NCBI RefSeq assembly: GCF_014650075.1
Contig: NZ_BMUG01000003.1
Coordinates: 186,001 to 250,000 of the forward strand
Direction of reading: 5' to 3'
DNA length: 64,000 bases
Source of the DNA: Streptomyces microflavus
GTDB taxonomy: Bacteria; Actinomycetota; Actinomycetes; Streptomycetales; Streptomycetaceae
The position numbers and the translations under genes were made by a program. Of the stretch, positions 8,074 to 16,416 are shown in pieces; within the stretch, counting starts at the first letter, position 1, and each line of letters begins with the position of its first letter. The notes beneath the pieces are model-generated. The model ran no database searches and was not told the origin of the DNA. It saw nothing but the letters and a program-made list of their open reading frames with translations.

Positions 8074-8934
8074 GTGAGCGAACCGCGGTCCGCCCCGACC
8101 GTGGGCCAGGTCGTGCTCGGCAAGCGCCTGCAGGATCTGCGGGAGCGCGTCGGCCTGACCCGGGACCAGGCGGCGAAGGTGCTCAGGGTCGCTCCTGCGA
8201 CGATACGACGGATGGAGACGGCCGAGGTCGGCCTCAAGATCCCCTATGTCCAGCTGCTGCTGAAGGCGTACGGCATCGCCGACGACGAGGCCGAGGCCTT
8301 CGTCGAACTGGCCGAGGAGGCGAACAAGCCCGGCTGGTGGCAGCGGTTCCACGACGTCCTGCCCGACTGGTTCAGCATGTACGTCAGCCTGGAGGGCGCC
8401 GCGAGTCTGCTGCGCATGTACGAGCCGCACTTCGGCCCCGGGCTGCTCCAGACCGAGGACTACGCGCGCTCCGTGATGCGCACCGGAGCCGTCGGCCAGA
8501 CCCGGCCCGAGGACATCGAACGCCATGTCGCCCTGCGTATGGAGCGCCAGGCCCTGCTCGCCAAGGACGACGCCCCCCGACTGTGGGTGATCATGGACGA
8601 GACCGTCCTGCGGCGGCCGGTGGGCAGCGCGCAGGTGATGCGCGCCCAGATCGACAAGCTGCTCGAAGCCACCGAGCTCTCCCACGTCACCCTGCAGATC
8701 GCGGAGTTCGCGACCGGCCACCACCCGGGTACCTACGGGCCGTTCGTCCTCTTCCGGTTCGCCGTACCCGAACTTCCGGACATGGTCTTCAGCGAGTACC
8801 TCACCGGAGCGGTCTACTTCGACGCCCGCCCCGAGGTGGCCTCGTACCTCGAAGTCATGGACCGCATGGCGGCTCAGGCCGCAACTGCACAACGCACGAA
8901 GGAAATCCTCCGGGACTTCCGCAAGGAGCTGTGA
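8074..8934 (+). CDS. XRE-family HTH regulator with DUF5753 domain
   Basis: A 286-residue regulator. The helix-turn-helix lies at about residues 14-70 (LGKRLQDLRERVGLTRDQAA, then LRVAPATIRRMETAEVG). A DUF5753 domain follows (about 95-275) with the family's typical SLLRMYEPHFGPGLLQTEDYAR stretch, interrupted here as it reads in this protein, and PGTYGPFVLFRF. Such proteins are usually paired with a small DUF397 protein, as here, and several influence development or antibiotic production in Streptomyces. I chose GTG 8074 because GGGGAGG lies six bases upstream; earlier in-frame starts would run into the palindrome region. It probably binds the dyad at 7989-8009. Confidence 0.88.
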   Translation: MSEPRSAPTVGQVVLGKRLQDLRERVGLTRDQAAKVLRVAPATIRRMETAEVGLKIPYVQLLLKAYGIADDEAEAFVELAEEANKPGWWQRFHDVLPDWFSMYVSLEGAASLLRMYEPHFGPGLLQTEDYARSVMRTGAVGQTRPEDIERHVALRMERQALLAKDDAPRLWVIMDETVLRRPVGSAQVMRAQIDKLLEATELSHVTLQIAEFATGHHPGTYGPFVLFRFAVPELPDMVFSEYLTGAVYFDARPEVASYLEVMDRMAAQAATAQRTKEILRDFRKEL

Positions 8935-9170
8935 TGAACCACATATACAACGGCATGCCGGCCGCCGACCTCGGCTCCGAAGGCTGGTACAAGCCCTGGA
9001 GCGGCGGGAACGGGGGCAACTGCATCGAGGCCATGAAGCTCGCGGACGGCCGGGTCGCGGTGCGTCAGTCCGCCGATCCGGACGGCCCCGCGCTCATCTA
9101 CTCCAACGGCGAGATCGCCGCGTTCATCCAGGGTGCCAAGGCGGGCCAGGCGGATTTCCTTCTCACCTGA
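8934..9170 (+). CDS. DUF397 small partner protein
   Basis: A 78-residue DUF397 protein. The hallmark W-x-K-x-x-W-S-G pattern appears as GWYKPWSGGNGGNCIEAMK, followed by VAVRQSADPDGPALIYSN and a C-terminal FIQGAKAGQADFLL. The family is expanded in Streptomyces and nearly always follows an XRE/DUF5753 regulator; it is thought to modulate that regulator. The ATG overlaps the preceding stop by one base (TGATG), with AAGGAG nearby, so translation is coupled. Confidence 0.9.
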   Translation: MNHIYNGMPAADLGSEGWYKPWSGGNGGNCIEAMKLADGRVAVRQSADPDGPALIYSNGEIAAFIQGAKAGQADFLLT

Positions 9171-9325
9171 CGCGCCACCACTTATCCTGTCCCGCACCGA
9201 AGGACCCGGCCTCTCGGAGCAGTTGGGCTCGTCCCAGCCGGTACCAGCGTTCTGTTCCTTCCCCTGACCGCCGGCCGATCGCCCGCTGATCGGCGGCCCT
9301 CGGACCACTACCCATGGAGTGCGCC

Positions 9326-10135
9326 ATGACCGGGCAAGACCCCCAGAGCACCGAGATCGACACCAGCAAGCCGCATCCCGCCCGGATGTACGACTGGTTC
9401 CTCGGCGGCAAGGACAACTACCCGGTCGACGAACAGATGGCACGGGAGCTGCTCAAGCTGGACGCCCGGGGCGGGGACATGGCGCGGGTCAACCGGGCGT
9501 TCATGCACCGGGCCACCCGCTGGCTCGCCGAGAGGGGGGTGCGCCAGTTCCTGGACATCGGCACCGGCATACCCACCGAGCCGAACCTCCACCAGATCGT
9601 TCAGCAGACCGCCCGCGACGCACGGATCGTGTACTGCGACAACGACCCGATCGTCCTCGCCCACGCGGCGGCCCTGCTGCGCTCCACGCCCGAGGGCGCC
9701 ACGGAGTACATCCAGGCCGACGCGCGCAAGCCCGAGACGATCCTGGCCGAGGCCGGGAAGGTCCTGGACTTCGAGCAGCCGATCGCTCTCTCCCTGCTGG
9801 CGCTGCTGCACTTCATCGACGACGAGGACGGCGCGGCCGACCTCGTCGACAGGCTGGTGGAGCAGCTCCCGTCCGGCAGCTACCTGGTGCTCTCGCACAC
9901 CACCGGTGACTTCAACCCGGAGGGCGCGGCCCAGGCCCGGGCCATGTACAAGGAGCGCGGGATGACCCTGCGCCCCCGCTCGCGCGCCGAGCTGACCGCC
10001 TTCTTCGACGGCCTGGAACTGGTGGACCCGGGCGTCTCGCTCTCCGCCGACTGGCGTCCGGAGCTCGGCGAGGTCATCGACGTACCGGGTGACGAACCGA
10101 TCCCCGGTTACGCGGGAGTCGCCCGCAAGCCCTGA
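9326..10135 (+). CDS. SAM-dependent methyltransferase, DUF574 type
   Basis: A 269-residue protein of the actinobacterial DUF574 (PF04672) class. The characteristic entry is KPHPARMYDWFLGGKDNYPVD. The SAM-binding motif I is FLDIGTGIPTEPN, and CDNDPIVLAHA supplies the acidic residue at the end of strand 2. Substrates of the family are unknown. I chose ATG 9326 because GGAG ends six bases upstream; the in-frame ATG at 9314 would overlap that site. It follows the XRE/DUF397 pair by 155 bp, an arrangement often seen in Streptomyces, so the three may form a unit. Confidence 0.85.
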   Translation: MTGQDPQSTEIDTSKPHPARMYDWFLGGKDNYPVDEQMARELLKLDARGGDMARVNRAFMHRATRWLAERGVRQFLDIGTGIPTEPNLHQIVQQTARDARIVYCDNDPIVLAHAAALLRSTPEGATEYIQADARKPETILAEAGKVLDFEQPIALSLLALLHFIDDEDGAADLVDRLVEQLPSGSYLVLSHTTGDFNPEGAAQARAMYKERGMTLRPRSRAELTAFFDGLELVDPGVSLSADWRPELGEVIDVPGDEPIPGYAGVARKP

Positions 10136-10145
10136 ACGGCCCGCC

Positions 10146-10571
10146 TCACCGGGTGAGCGCGTGGCCCGTCGTCGCGTCCACATGGTCGGGTACGGGGTCG
10201 TGGGCGTCGCCCACCGTCGACGTACCCGAGGGTTCGAAGAGCATCAGGGAGGCACCGTCCGCCGAGCGCGGGCGGTGCCACGTGCCTTGCGGCACGACGA
10301 AGACCGCGCCGCGGCGGAGTGTCACGGTCCGCTCGTCCTCCGGGGTCTCCCCGTCGCGCAGGGCGATGTCCAGCACCCCCTCCACCACCAGGAAGAACTC
10401 GTCCGTGTTCTCGTGCACATGCCAGACGTGCTCGCCGAGAACCTTGGCGACGCGTACGTCGTAGTCGTTGACGCGGGTCAGGATGCGCGGGCTCCACAGC
10501 GCGTCGAAGGAGCTCAGCGCATCGCCGAGCAGGATGGGTCCGGTGGCGGGTCGTGCCGTGTCCGTGGTCAT
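10146..10571 (-). CDS. Cupin-domain protein
   Basis: A 141-residue single-domain cupin. The first metal motif is W-H51-V-H53-E-N-T-D-E58 and the second centres on PQGTWH99RPRS, giving a complete His/His/Glu/His metal site. Small cupins of this kind act as isomerases, dioxygenases or sensors, and the sequence does not decide between them. It is divergent from the GlxA-type regulator gene 53 bp away, which makes it a natural candidate target of that regulator. It converges on the methyltransferase gene with about ten bases between. Confidence 0.82.
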   Translation of the reverse strand: MTTDTARPATGPILLGDALSSFDALWSPRILTRVNDYDVRVAKVLGEHVWHVHENTDEFFLVVEGVLDIALRDGETPEDERTVTLRRGAVFVVPQGTWHRPRSADGASLMLFEPSGTSTVGDAHDPVPDHVDATTGHALTR

Positions 10572-10623
10572 GCCTCCACCCTGCGCGCTGGACCGCCACG
10601 CCCGTGAGTGCTACGAATCGCAT

Positions 10624-11589
10624 ATGGCGAAAGAATCCTCGCACCGGGTGGTCATGATCGTCTCGGCCGGCTCGAACCCCTTCGAGATGGGCGTGGCGAC
10701 CGAACTCTTCGGCCTGCGCCGCCCCGAGCTGCCCGTCGACTGGTACAACTTCACGCTCTGCTCGCCCACCCCCACGGTCCGGATGCACGCGGGCTTCTTC
10801 CAGCTCTCGGACGTGTCCGGGCTCGACGCCGTGGACCGTGCCGACACCGTCATCGTCCCCAACCGGCCCGACCCGCTGGAGGACCCAGGACCGGAAGTCC
10901 TGGCGGCGATCCGGCGGGCCGCCGCGCGGGGCGCCAGGCTGGTCAGCTTCTGCACGGGGACGTTCACACTCGCAGCGGCGGGTGTCCTGGACGGCAGGCG
11001 CGCCACCACGCACTGGCGCTGGGCCTCGGCCTTCACCGCCCGGTACCCGCAGGTCGACCTCCAGCCCGACGTCCTCTTCGTCGACGACGGCCAGGTGATC
11101 ACCGCCGCGGGCAGCGCCGCCGCCCTGGACACCGCCCTCCACCTCGTCCGCGCCGACCACGGGGCCGAGATCGCGGCGGCCGTCAGCCGAAGGCTGGTCC
11201 ACCCCGCGCACCGGGACGGCGGCCAGCGCCAGTTCATCGAGCACCCGCTGCCCGAGGTCGCCGATGCCTCGCTCGCCCCGCTCCTGGACTGGGCCGCCGG
11301 ACACCTGGCCGAGGGCCTGGACGTGTCCGGCCTCGCTGCCCGCGCGGCTGTCAGCCCCGCCACCCTCCACCGCCGCTTCCGGGCCCAGCTGGGCACGACC
11401 CCGCTGGCCTGGCTGACCGAGCAGCGCACCACCCTGGCCTGCCGCCTCATGGAACGCGGCGAGGACCGCCTGGACGTGATCGCCCGCACCAGCGGCCTCG
11501 GTACGGCGACCAATCTGCGCACCCAGCTCCGCCGCCGCACGGGGCTGACGCCCACGGAGTACCGCCGCCGGTTCGCCGCGGGGGGCTGA
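10624..11589 (+). CDS. GlxA-type AraC-family regulator with DJ-1/PfpI domain
   Basis: A 321-residue regulator. Residues ~8-180 form a class I glutamine-amidotransferase-like (DJ-1/PfpI) domain, seen in VVMIVSAGSNPFEMGVATE and LVSFCTGTFTLAAAGVL, which contains the nucleophile-elbow Cys. Residues ~215-315 are the AraC DNA-binding domain with two HTHs (DVSGLAARAAVSPATLHRRF and IARTSGLGTATNLRTQLRRR). GlxA-type regulators respond to small molecules bound at the N-terminal domain. The ATG was chosen because it immediately precedes the first beta strand; the ribosome-binding site is weak. It is divergent from the cupin gene. Confidence 0.85.
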   Translation: MAKESSHRVVMIVSAGSNPFEMGVATELFGLRRPELPVDWYNFTLCSPTPTVRMHAGFFQLSDVSGLDAVDRADTVIVPNRPDPLEDPGPEVLAAIRRAAARGARLVSFCTGTFTLAAAGVLDGRRATTHWRWASAFTARYPQVDLQPDVLFVDDGQVITAAGSAAALDTALHLVRADHGAEIAAAVSRRLVHPAHRDGGQRQFIEHPLPEVADASLAPLLDWAAGHLAEGLDVSGLAARAAVSPATLHRRFRAQLGTTPLAWLTEQRTTLACRLMERGEDRLDVIARTSGLGTATNLRTQLRRRTGLTPTEYRRRFAAGG

Positions 11590-11714
11590 GGCGGGGCGGG
11601 GCCGCGGTGCGGGCGCCGGAGCACGGGGGCGCATGCGCCCGGCCCGCTGAACCGGACCCCCGGGGCACCCACGCCCCCCGGCCCCCTCCCTCGCCCCCGG
11701 GCCACAATGGACCC

Positions 11715-12161
11715 ATGTCACGACGCACCTCCCGCCCCAGGCAGCCCGCCGCCGCCCCGCAGGCCCCCCGCATCACCCCCGCCTCGCCCTGCCCCTGCGG
11801 CCTCACCGCGACCTACGGGGAGTGCTGCGGCCGCTTCCACTCCGGCAGCGCCGCCGCCCCGACCTGCGAGGCCCTGATGCGCTCCCGGTACGCGGCCTTC
11901 GTCGTCCGGGACGCCGCGTACCTGCTGCGCACCTGGCACCCCGAGACCCGGCCGCCGGGCGTCGACTTCGACCCCGCGATGCGCTGGACCGGGCTGGAGA
12001 TCCTGGCAACGACCGAGGGCAGCGCCTTCCACACCACGGGGACTGTCACCTTCCGCGCCCACTACACCGACGACGGGCGCCCCGACTCCCTCCACGAGCA
12101 CAGCCGCTTCGTCCGCCACGAGGGCGCCTGGGTCTACGCGATGGCCGTCTTCGTGGACTGA
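11715..12161 (+). CDS. YchJ/SEC-C-type protein
   Basis: A 148-residue YchJ-family protein. A SEC-C-type zinc-binding segment (CPCGLTATYGECCGRFH, about residues 24-40) is followed by an NTF2-like domain containing CEALMRSRYAAFVVRDAAYL and later HEHSRFVRHEGAWVY. The first ~20 residues are Arg/Pro/Ala-rich. The family is widespread and its function is poorly defined. It lies 125 bp after the AraC gene and may be transcribed separately. Confidence 0.85.
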   Translation: MSRRTSRPRQPAAAPQAPRITPASPCPCGLTATYGECCGRFHSGSAAAPTCEALMRSRYAAFVVRDAAYLLRTWHPETRPPGVDFDPAMRWTGLEILATTEGSAFHTTGTVTFRAHYTDDGRPDSLHEHSRFVRHEGAWVYAMAVFVD

Positions 12162-12229
12162 GACCGGGTGCGCGCGTCGGGCCCGAAACCCCTTTCCCAC
12201 CAGGGCGGAAGGCCCCGTACGATCCGCGC

Positions 12230-12820
12230 ATGAACGAGGACGAAGCCGAAGCGCCGTACGCCGCGCGGGAACGATTCTGGCGCGGCGAGCACGTGGCCTT
12301 CACCCCCCTGGAGCCGGACGACGCCGAGCTGCTCCAGCACTGGCGCGCCGACCCGGTCGCCGCCCAGGAGATCGGGATCTGGCCGGGCCCGCTCCACGAT
12401 CTCCGCGAACGGCTCGTCTCCTACGTCGAGGACCGCACCCGCGACGACTTCATCGTCCTGCTCCCGGACGACACCCCCATCGGCCACATAGCCCTCACCG
12501 ACGAGGACTTCGTCGACGGCACCGCCGAGGCCTACCTCCTGCTCGCCCCCGAGCACCGGGGCAAGGGCCACGCCGCCGACGCCCTCGCCGCCCTGACCGA
12601 CCTGGCCTTCGGTGAACTGCCCCTGCAGCGGGTCGAAGCCCTCACCCACACCGAGAACGCGGCCGCCCTCGCCACCCTGAAGGGAGCGGGGTTCACACAG
12701 GAGGGCGTACGCCGGTCCTCCTGCCTGCACCGGGGCCGCCGCCACGACAACGCGCTCCTCTCCCTGCTCCGTACGGAGTGGGAGGCGCAGACCCGCCCCC
12801 GGTCCTGGGACCACGTCTGA
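12230..12820 (+). CDS. GNAT-family N-acetyltransferase (RimJ/RimL-like)
   Basis: A 196-residue GNAT protein. The fold is traceable from VAFTPLEPDDAELLQHWRAD, through IGHIALTDEDF, to the acetyl-CoA pyrophosphate loop APEHRGKGHAADAL (motif A, R/Q-x-x-G-x-G/A type), then VEALTHTENAAALATLKGAGF (motif B). The resemblance is to enzymes acetylating protein N-termini or small amines; the substrate cannot be assigned. Its stop lies in a hairpin shared with the convergent MFS gene. Confidence 0.83.
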   Translation: MNEDEAEAPYAARERFWRGEHVAFTPLEPDDAELLQHWRADPVAAQEIGIWPGPLHDLRERLVSYVEDRTRDDFIVLLPDDTPIGHIALTDEDFVDGTAEAYLLLAPEHRGKGHAADALAALTDLAFGELPLQRVEALTHTENAAALATLKGAGFTQEGVRRSSCLHRGRRHDNALLSLLRTEWEAQTRPRSWDHV

Positions 12821-12833
12821 CCCGAGGGGTCAG
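12817..12833. terminator. Bidirectional hairpin between convergent genes
   Basis: Perfect 7-bp inverted repeat CTGACCC-GAG-GGGTCAG. The GNAT stop codon (12818-12820) lies in the left arm and the MFS stop codon (12830-12832) in the right arm. One compact element could terminate both transcripts. Confidence 0.45.
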
Positions 12834-14923
12834 GCCGGTGCCCCCACCCGGGTCGAACCGCCCGGGTGGGGCGCCGGCGACAGCTCCTGGGCCAGGTCCT
12901 CCGCCAGGAGCCGCTTCGCGATCGTGTCCACGGCGACCCGGAGCCGGCCGTCGTCGGGCGGGGCCCCGTCCTCGGCGAGCCGTTCGTTGAGCCAGCGGCC
13001 CCAGGCGTCGGAGATCACCGTCGCCTCGCGCCGCCCCGCCGCCGTATGGGAGAAGATCCGGCCGTCCCCGGTGAGGTAGCCCTCCTCGATCATCCGGTCG
13101 AAGACCGGCACCAGGACCTCCGGTGGCAGGCGGTGCCGGGCCGCGATCAGTCTCAGGCCCGCGTGGCCGACCATCCGGGTGAAGAGGTCCACCTGCATCA
13201 CCGCCCAGGCCCCGGCCATGTCGAGCCGGGTGTCGGACCCCGCGGTGATCCGCCGGGCGGTGTCCGGGCCGGCGCTGTGCAGGATCGTGGCCACCGCGAT
13301 CTCCAGGAGCTTCTCGGAGTCGCCGCTGCCGGGCTGGGCGAAGCCGTCACCCATGTCCGTCGACGCGAGCCGGGCCGAGTCCCGCAGCTTCACCTCCTTG
13401 AGGAACAGCGCGACGACGAAGCCGATCAGCGCCACCGGAACCGTCCACAGGAACACGGTGTGCAGCGTCTGCGCGTACGCCTGTGCCAGCGGTTCCGCCT
13501 GGGCGGCGGGCAGCGCGTGCAGGGCCTGCGGGCTCTGGGAGGCCCGGGCCAGGACCGCCGGGTCACCGCCCGCGGCCACGGCCCGGCCGATCCCGTCGGC
13601 GAGGTTGGGCCCGAGCGCGTTGGCGTAGATCGTCCCGAAGACGGCCGTGCCGAAGGCGCTGCCGAGCGTACGGAAGAACGTCACGCCCGAGGTCGCCGTA
13701 CCCAGGTCCGCGTACTCGACGGTGTTCTGCACGGCGATCGTCAGCACCTGCATCGCGAGCCCGATGCCGAGCCCCAGCACCACCATGTAGAGCGACTCCA
13801 CCCACACCCCGGTGCCGGGCCCCATCCGGGAGAGGAGGAACAGCCCGGCCGCCATGACCAGCGTCCCGACGATGGGGAAGATGCGGTAGCGGCCCGTCTT
13901 GCTGACCACGTTGCCGCTGAAGATGGAGGCGACCAGCAGGCCCACCACCAGGGGCAGGGTCCGCACGCCCGAGAGGGTCGCCGAGTCCCCGTCCACGTAC
14001 TGGAGGTAGGTCGGCAGGAAGATCATCGAGCCCAGCATCGCGAAACCGACGATGAAGCTGAGGATCGAGCAGACGGTGAACACCGGGTTCCGGAAGAGCC
14101 GCATCGGCAGCATCGGTTCCTTCGCCCGCGTCTCCACCCGGCGGAACAGCGCCAGGGCGACGATCCCGGCGACGAACAGCCCGATGATCATGGGCGAGCC
14201 CCAGGCGTACTCGTTCCCGCCCCAGCTCGTCGCGAGGATCAGCGCGCTCGCCCCGACGGCGACGAGCGCGATGCCGGTGTAGTCGATGACCGGCCGTCCG
14301 GCGGCCTTCACCGACGGGATGTTGCGGGCGGCGGCGATCACCACCACGATCGCGATCGGCACATTGACGTAGAACGCCCAGCGCCAGGTCAGATGGTCGG
14401 TGAACAGCCCGCCGAGCAGCGGCCCGATCACCGTCGAGATACCGAAGACCGCCCCGATCGCCCCCTGGTACTTGCCGCGCTCACGCAGCGGGATCACATC
14501 GGCGATCAGCGCCATCGACGTGACCATGAGGCCGCCCGCCCCGATGCCCTGCATACCGCGCCAGATGATCAGCAGCAGCATGTCCGAGGCGAGACCGCAG
14601 AGGAACGAGCCGGTGATGAAGACGATCGCCGAAATCTGGAAGATCAGCTTCCGTCCGAACAGGTCACCGAACTTGCCGACCAGGACGGTGGCGACCGTCT
14701 CGGCGAGCAGATACGAGGTGACCACCCACGACACATGCTCGGCGCCGCCCAGCTCCGAGACGATCGTCGGCAGGGCCGTCCCCACGATCGTCTGGTCCAG
14801 CGCCGCCAGCAGCATGCCGAGCACGATGGTGGCGAAGACGATGTTGCGTCGCCGCCGGTCGAGGAGGGGCGGCGGCGCGGCGGAACTCTGCGCGGCGGGG
14901 GCTTTCTCGCTGGCAGTGGTCAC
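12830..14923 (-). CDS. MFS drug exporter (DHA2 type, 14 TM) with C-terminal winged-helix-like extension
   Basis: A 697-residue EmrB/QacA-type antiporter. Motif D1 is [13 protein letters not shown] near residue 45, motif [11 protein letters not shown], and the antiporter motif [17 protein letters not shown], with fourteen predicted membrane segments up to about residue 515. The remaining ~180 residues are soluble. They contain [20 protein letters not shown] followed by [20 protein letters not shown], which looks like a MarR-type winged helix. DHA2 transporters normally end near 500 residues, so this is a fusion or a cytoplasmic regulatory tail. No regulator gene is adjacent. Substrate unknown. 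Confidence 0.87.
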   Translation of the reverse strand: MTTASEKAPAAQSSAAPPPLLDRRRRNIVFATIVLGMLLAALDQTIVGTALPTIVSELGGAEHVSWVVTSYLLAETVATVLVGKFGDLFGRKLIFQISAIVFITGSFLCGLASDMLLLIIWRGMQGIGAGGLMVTSMALIADVIPLRERGKYQGAIGAVFGISTVIGPLLGGLFTDHLTWRWAFYVNVPIAIVVVIAAARNIPSVKAAGRPVIDYTGIALVAVGASALILATSWGGNEYAWGSPMIIGLFVAGIVALALFRRVETRAKEPMLPMRLFRNPVFTVCSILSFIVGFAMLGSMIFLPTYLQYVDGDSATLSGVRTLPLVVGLLVASIFSGNVVSKTGRYRIFPIVGTLVMAAGLFLLSRMGPGTGVWVESLYMVVLGLGIGLAMQVLTIAVQNTVEYADLGTATSGVTFFRTLGSAFGTAVFGTIYANALGPNLADGIGRAVAAGGDPAVLARASQSPQALHALPAAQAEPLAQAYAQTLHTVFLWTVPVALIGFVVALFLKEVKLRDSARLASTDMGDGFAQPGSGDSEKLLEIAVATILHSAGPDTARRITAGSDTRLDMAGAWAVMQVDLFTRMVGHAGLRLIAARHRLPPEVLVPVFDRMIEEGYLTGDGRIFSHTAAGRREATVISDAWGRWLNERLAEDGAPPDDGRLRVAVDTIAKRLLAEDLAQELSPAPHPGGSTRVGAPA

Positions 14924-14980
14924 GTCTGCACCCTCACACCGCCCCCCGCCGCCCGCATGCGGGGGCAGTCCGGACGGGGG

Positions 14981-15841
14981 TCAGCCGGTCAGCGAGGCCA
15001 GCGACCTCTTGAGCCGCGCGACGAACGCCTCCCTGACCTCCTCGTCCACCCGGTCGAGCGAGAGATACGGATTGAGGTCCTCCAGCTCCACGAGCAGCAG
15101 CTCGCCCTCCGCCGTACGGCAGGCGTCGACCCGCTGGATGCCGTGCGCGAGGGAGTTCCACTCGATGAAGCGCCGGGCGAACGCCAGGTCCGCCGCGTCG
15201 GCCGCGTACGGCTCCAGCACCCACCGCCGCTCCGGGTCCGGCGCGTACAGCGCGTACTGGAAGTCGTGGTCGACGAAGTAGAAGGACACCTCGTAGCGGA
15301 AGTCGATCCGAGGCTGCACGAGCAGCGCCCCCGCACCCTCCCGCTCCACCTCGCCCGCGACCTCCGCCCCACCGACGAACCGCAGCCCCACCGAGTCCGC
15401 CCCCAGCTTCGGCTTGACCACGTACTCCCGGGCCTCCGGCAGCAGCCCCAGATCCGCCGCCCGGTCCACCGTCGGGATCACCGGGAACCCGTCCCGGCTC
15501 AGCTCCACCAGATACTCCTTGCCCGCCACGTCCCCGCGCCCGTCCAGCGGGTTGTAGACCGGCACCCGCAGCTCCAGGGCCCGTGCGCGGAACGCGTCGT
15601 ACGCCTCCCGGTAGTGCAGGACGGGCCCGCTGTTGCGTACGAGGGCGATCTCGAAGCGGTCCAGCAGCGCGGCCGCGTCCCGGGGGTGGCAGAGCGCGAC
15701 GTCGAACTCCTCGCGCAGCCGGGAGGCCAGGAAGATGTCCTCGTCGCAGTAGCGGCGCCCGCGCGCCTCGTAGGCGAGATCGGTGACGAGGAGGAGGGCG
15801 GGGCGGCGGCCTTCGCTGCCGGTCAGGAGCACGGGGGACAT
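14981..15841 (-). CDS. ATP-grasp-fold protein
   Basis: A 286-residue ATP-grasp protein. Typical elements are VVKPKLGADSVGLRFVGG (the nucleotide-binding lysine strand), LLVQPRIDFRYEVSFYFVDH and, near the end, LLVELEDLNPYLSLD, which supplies the Mg-binding Glu/Asn. ATP-grasp enzymes form amide or thioester bonds using ATP; acceptor and donor are not evident. The neighbours give no pathway. I chose the ATG with GGAG seven bases upstream on the minus strand; a longer reading upstream is Pro/Gly-rich and implausible. Confidence 0.78.
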   Translation of the reverse strand: MSPVLLTGSEGRRPALLLVTDLAYEARGRRYCDEDIFLASRLREEFDVALCHPRDAAALLDRFEIALVRNSGPVLHYREAYDAFRARALELRVPVYNPLDGRGDVAGKEYLVELSRDGFPVIPTVDRAADLGLLPEAREYVVKPKLGADSVGLRFVGGAEVAGEVEREGAGALLVQPRIDFRYEVSFYFVDHDFQYALYAPDPERRWVLEPYAADAADLAFARRFIEWNSLAHGIQRVDACRTAEGELLLVELEDLNPYLSLDRVDEEVREAFVARLKRSLASLTG

Positions 15842-15951
15842 GGGGATCTCCGGGGTGGTCGGGGAGGGAGGATCACTATCCCTGACGGCCCCGCCCGGGC
15901 CCCCGCCGGGCCCGGCTCCGACACCGAGCGGTCCGGTGCGCCCACGTCCGG

Positions 15952-16215
15952 TCAGGAGAACGAGCCGGGACCCACCGCCAGCCTGGGGTGATGAGCGGCC
16001 AGGATCTTGTTGGCGCGGGCCAGTTCGGACAGGGCCTGTTCGCGGTCGGCCTGGTCCTCGATGCCCAGCCGGGGGCCCCGGAACCTGCGGACCTCGCGGG
16101 CCGCGCAGTCGGCCTCGAACTCCGCCTCCAGGATGTGCGGCGGGATGCACGAGCCGATCAGCGCGGCGACCCGGTCCGGGATCGGCACGGGGACGAGGAG
16201 GTGCGAGGCGGTCAT
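15952..16215 (-). CDS. Small hypothetical protein, 87 residues
   Basis: I do not recognise a family. The protein begins MTASHLLVPVPIPDRVAALI, is acidic in the middle (ILEAEFEADCAAREV) and ends in an amphipathic helix (ALSELARANKILAAHH). There is no signal peptide or membrane segment. The ATG has GAGAGGGAA nine bases upstream. It precedes the ATP-grasp gene on the same strand with a 110-bp gap, so the two may be co-transcribed, and ATP-grasp genes often sit next to small peptide substrates or partners. That link is inference only. Confidence 0.6.
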   Translation of the reverse strand: MTASHLLVPVPIPDRVAALIGSCIPPHILEAEFEADCAAREVRRFRGPRLGIEDQADREQALSELARANKILAAHHPRLAVGPGSFS

Positions 16216-16416
16216 GGGGTGTTCCCTCTCGGATGGTTGGCCAGGAGGCGGTACGTGAGTGCTGCCGCCGGATGAGCGGCAGACTCCTCCCTGTGTACGG
16301 GACGCGGTTCCGGATTTCTCGTCGGATACGTCTCCGTGTCGCAACCGTTTGGGACTGACCGTCTATTTCGCCTTACGCACGGGTAAGTTGACCTGTCGCG
16401 CCGAACGTGATCCGGA

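Noticed and set aside
12866..15991. A 1041-codon open frame on the plus strand
   Set aside because: It runs antisense to the MFS and ATP-grasp genes, has Arg/His/Asp-rich composition typical of GC-rich shadow frames, and matches no family; the minus-strand genes have clear motifs.
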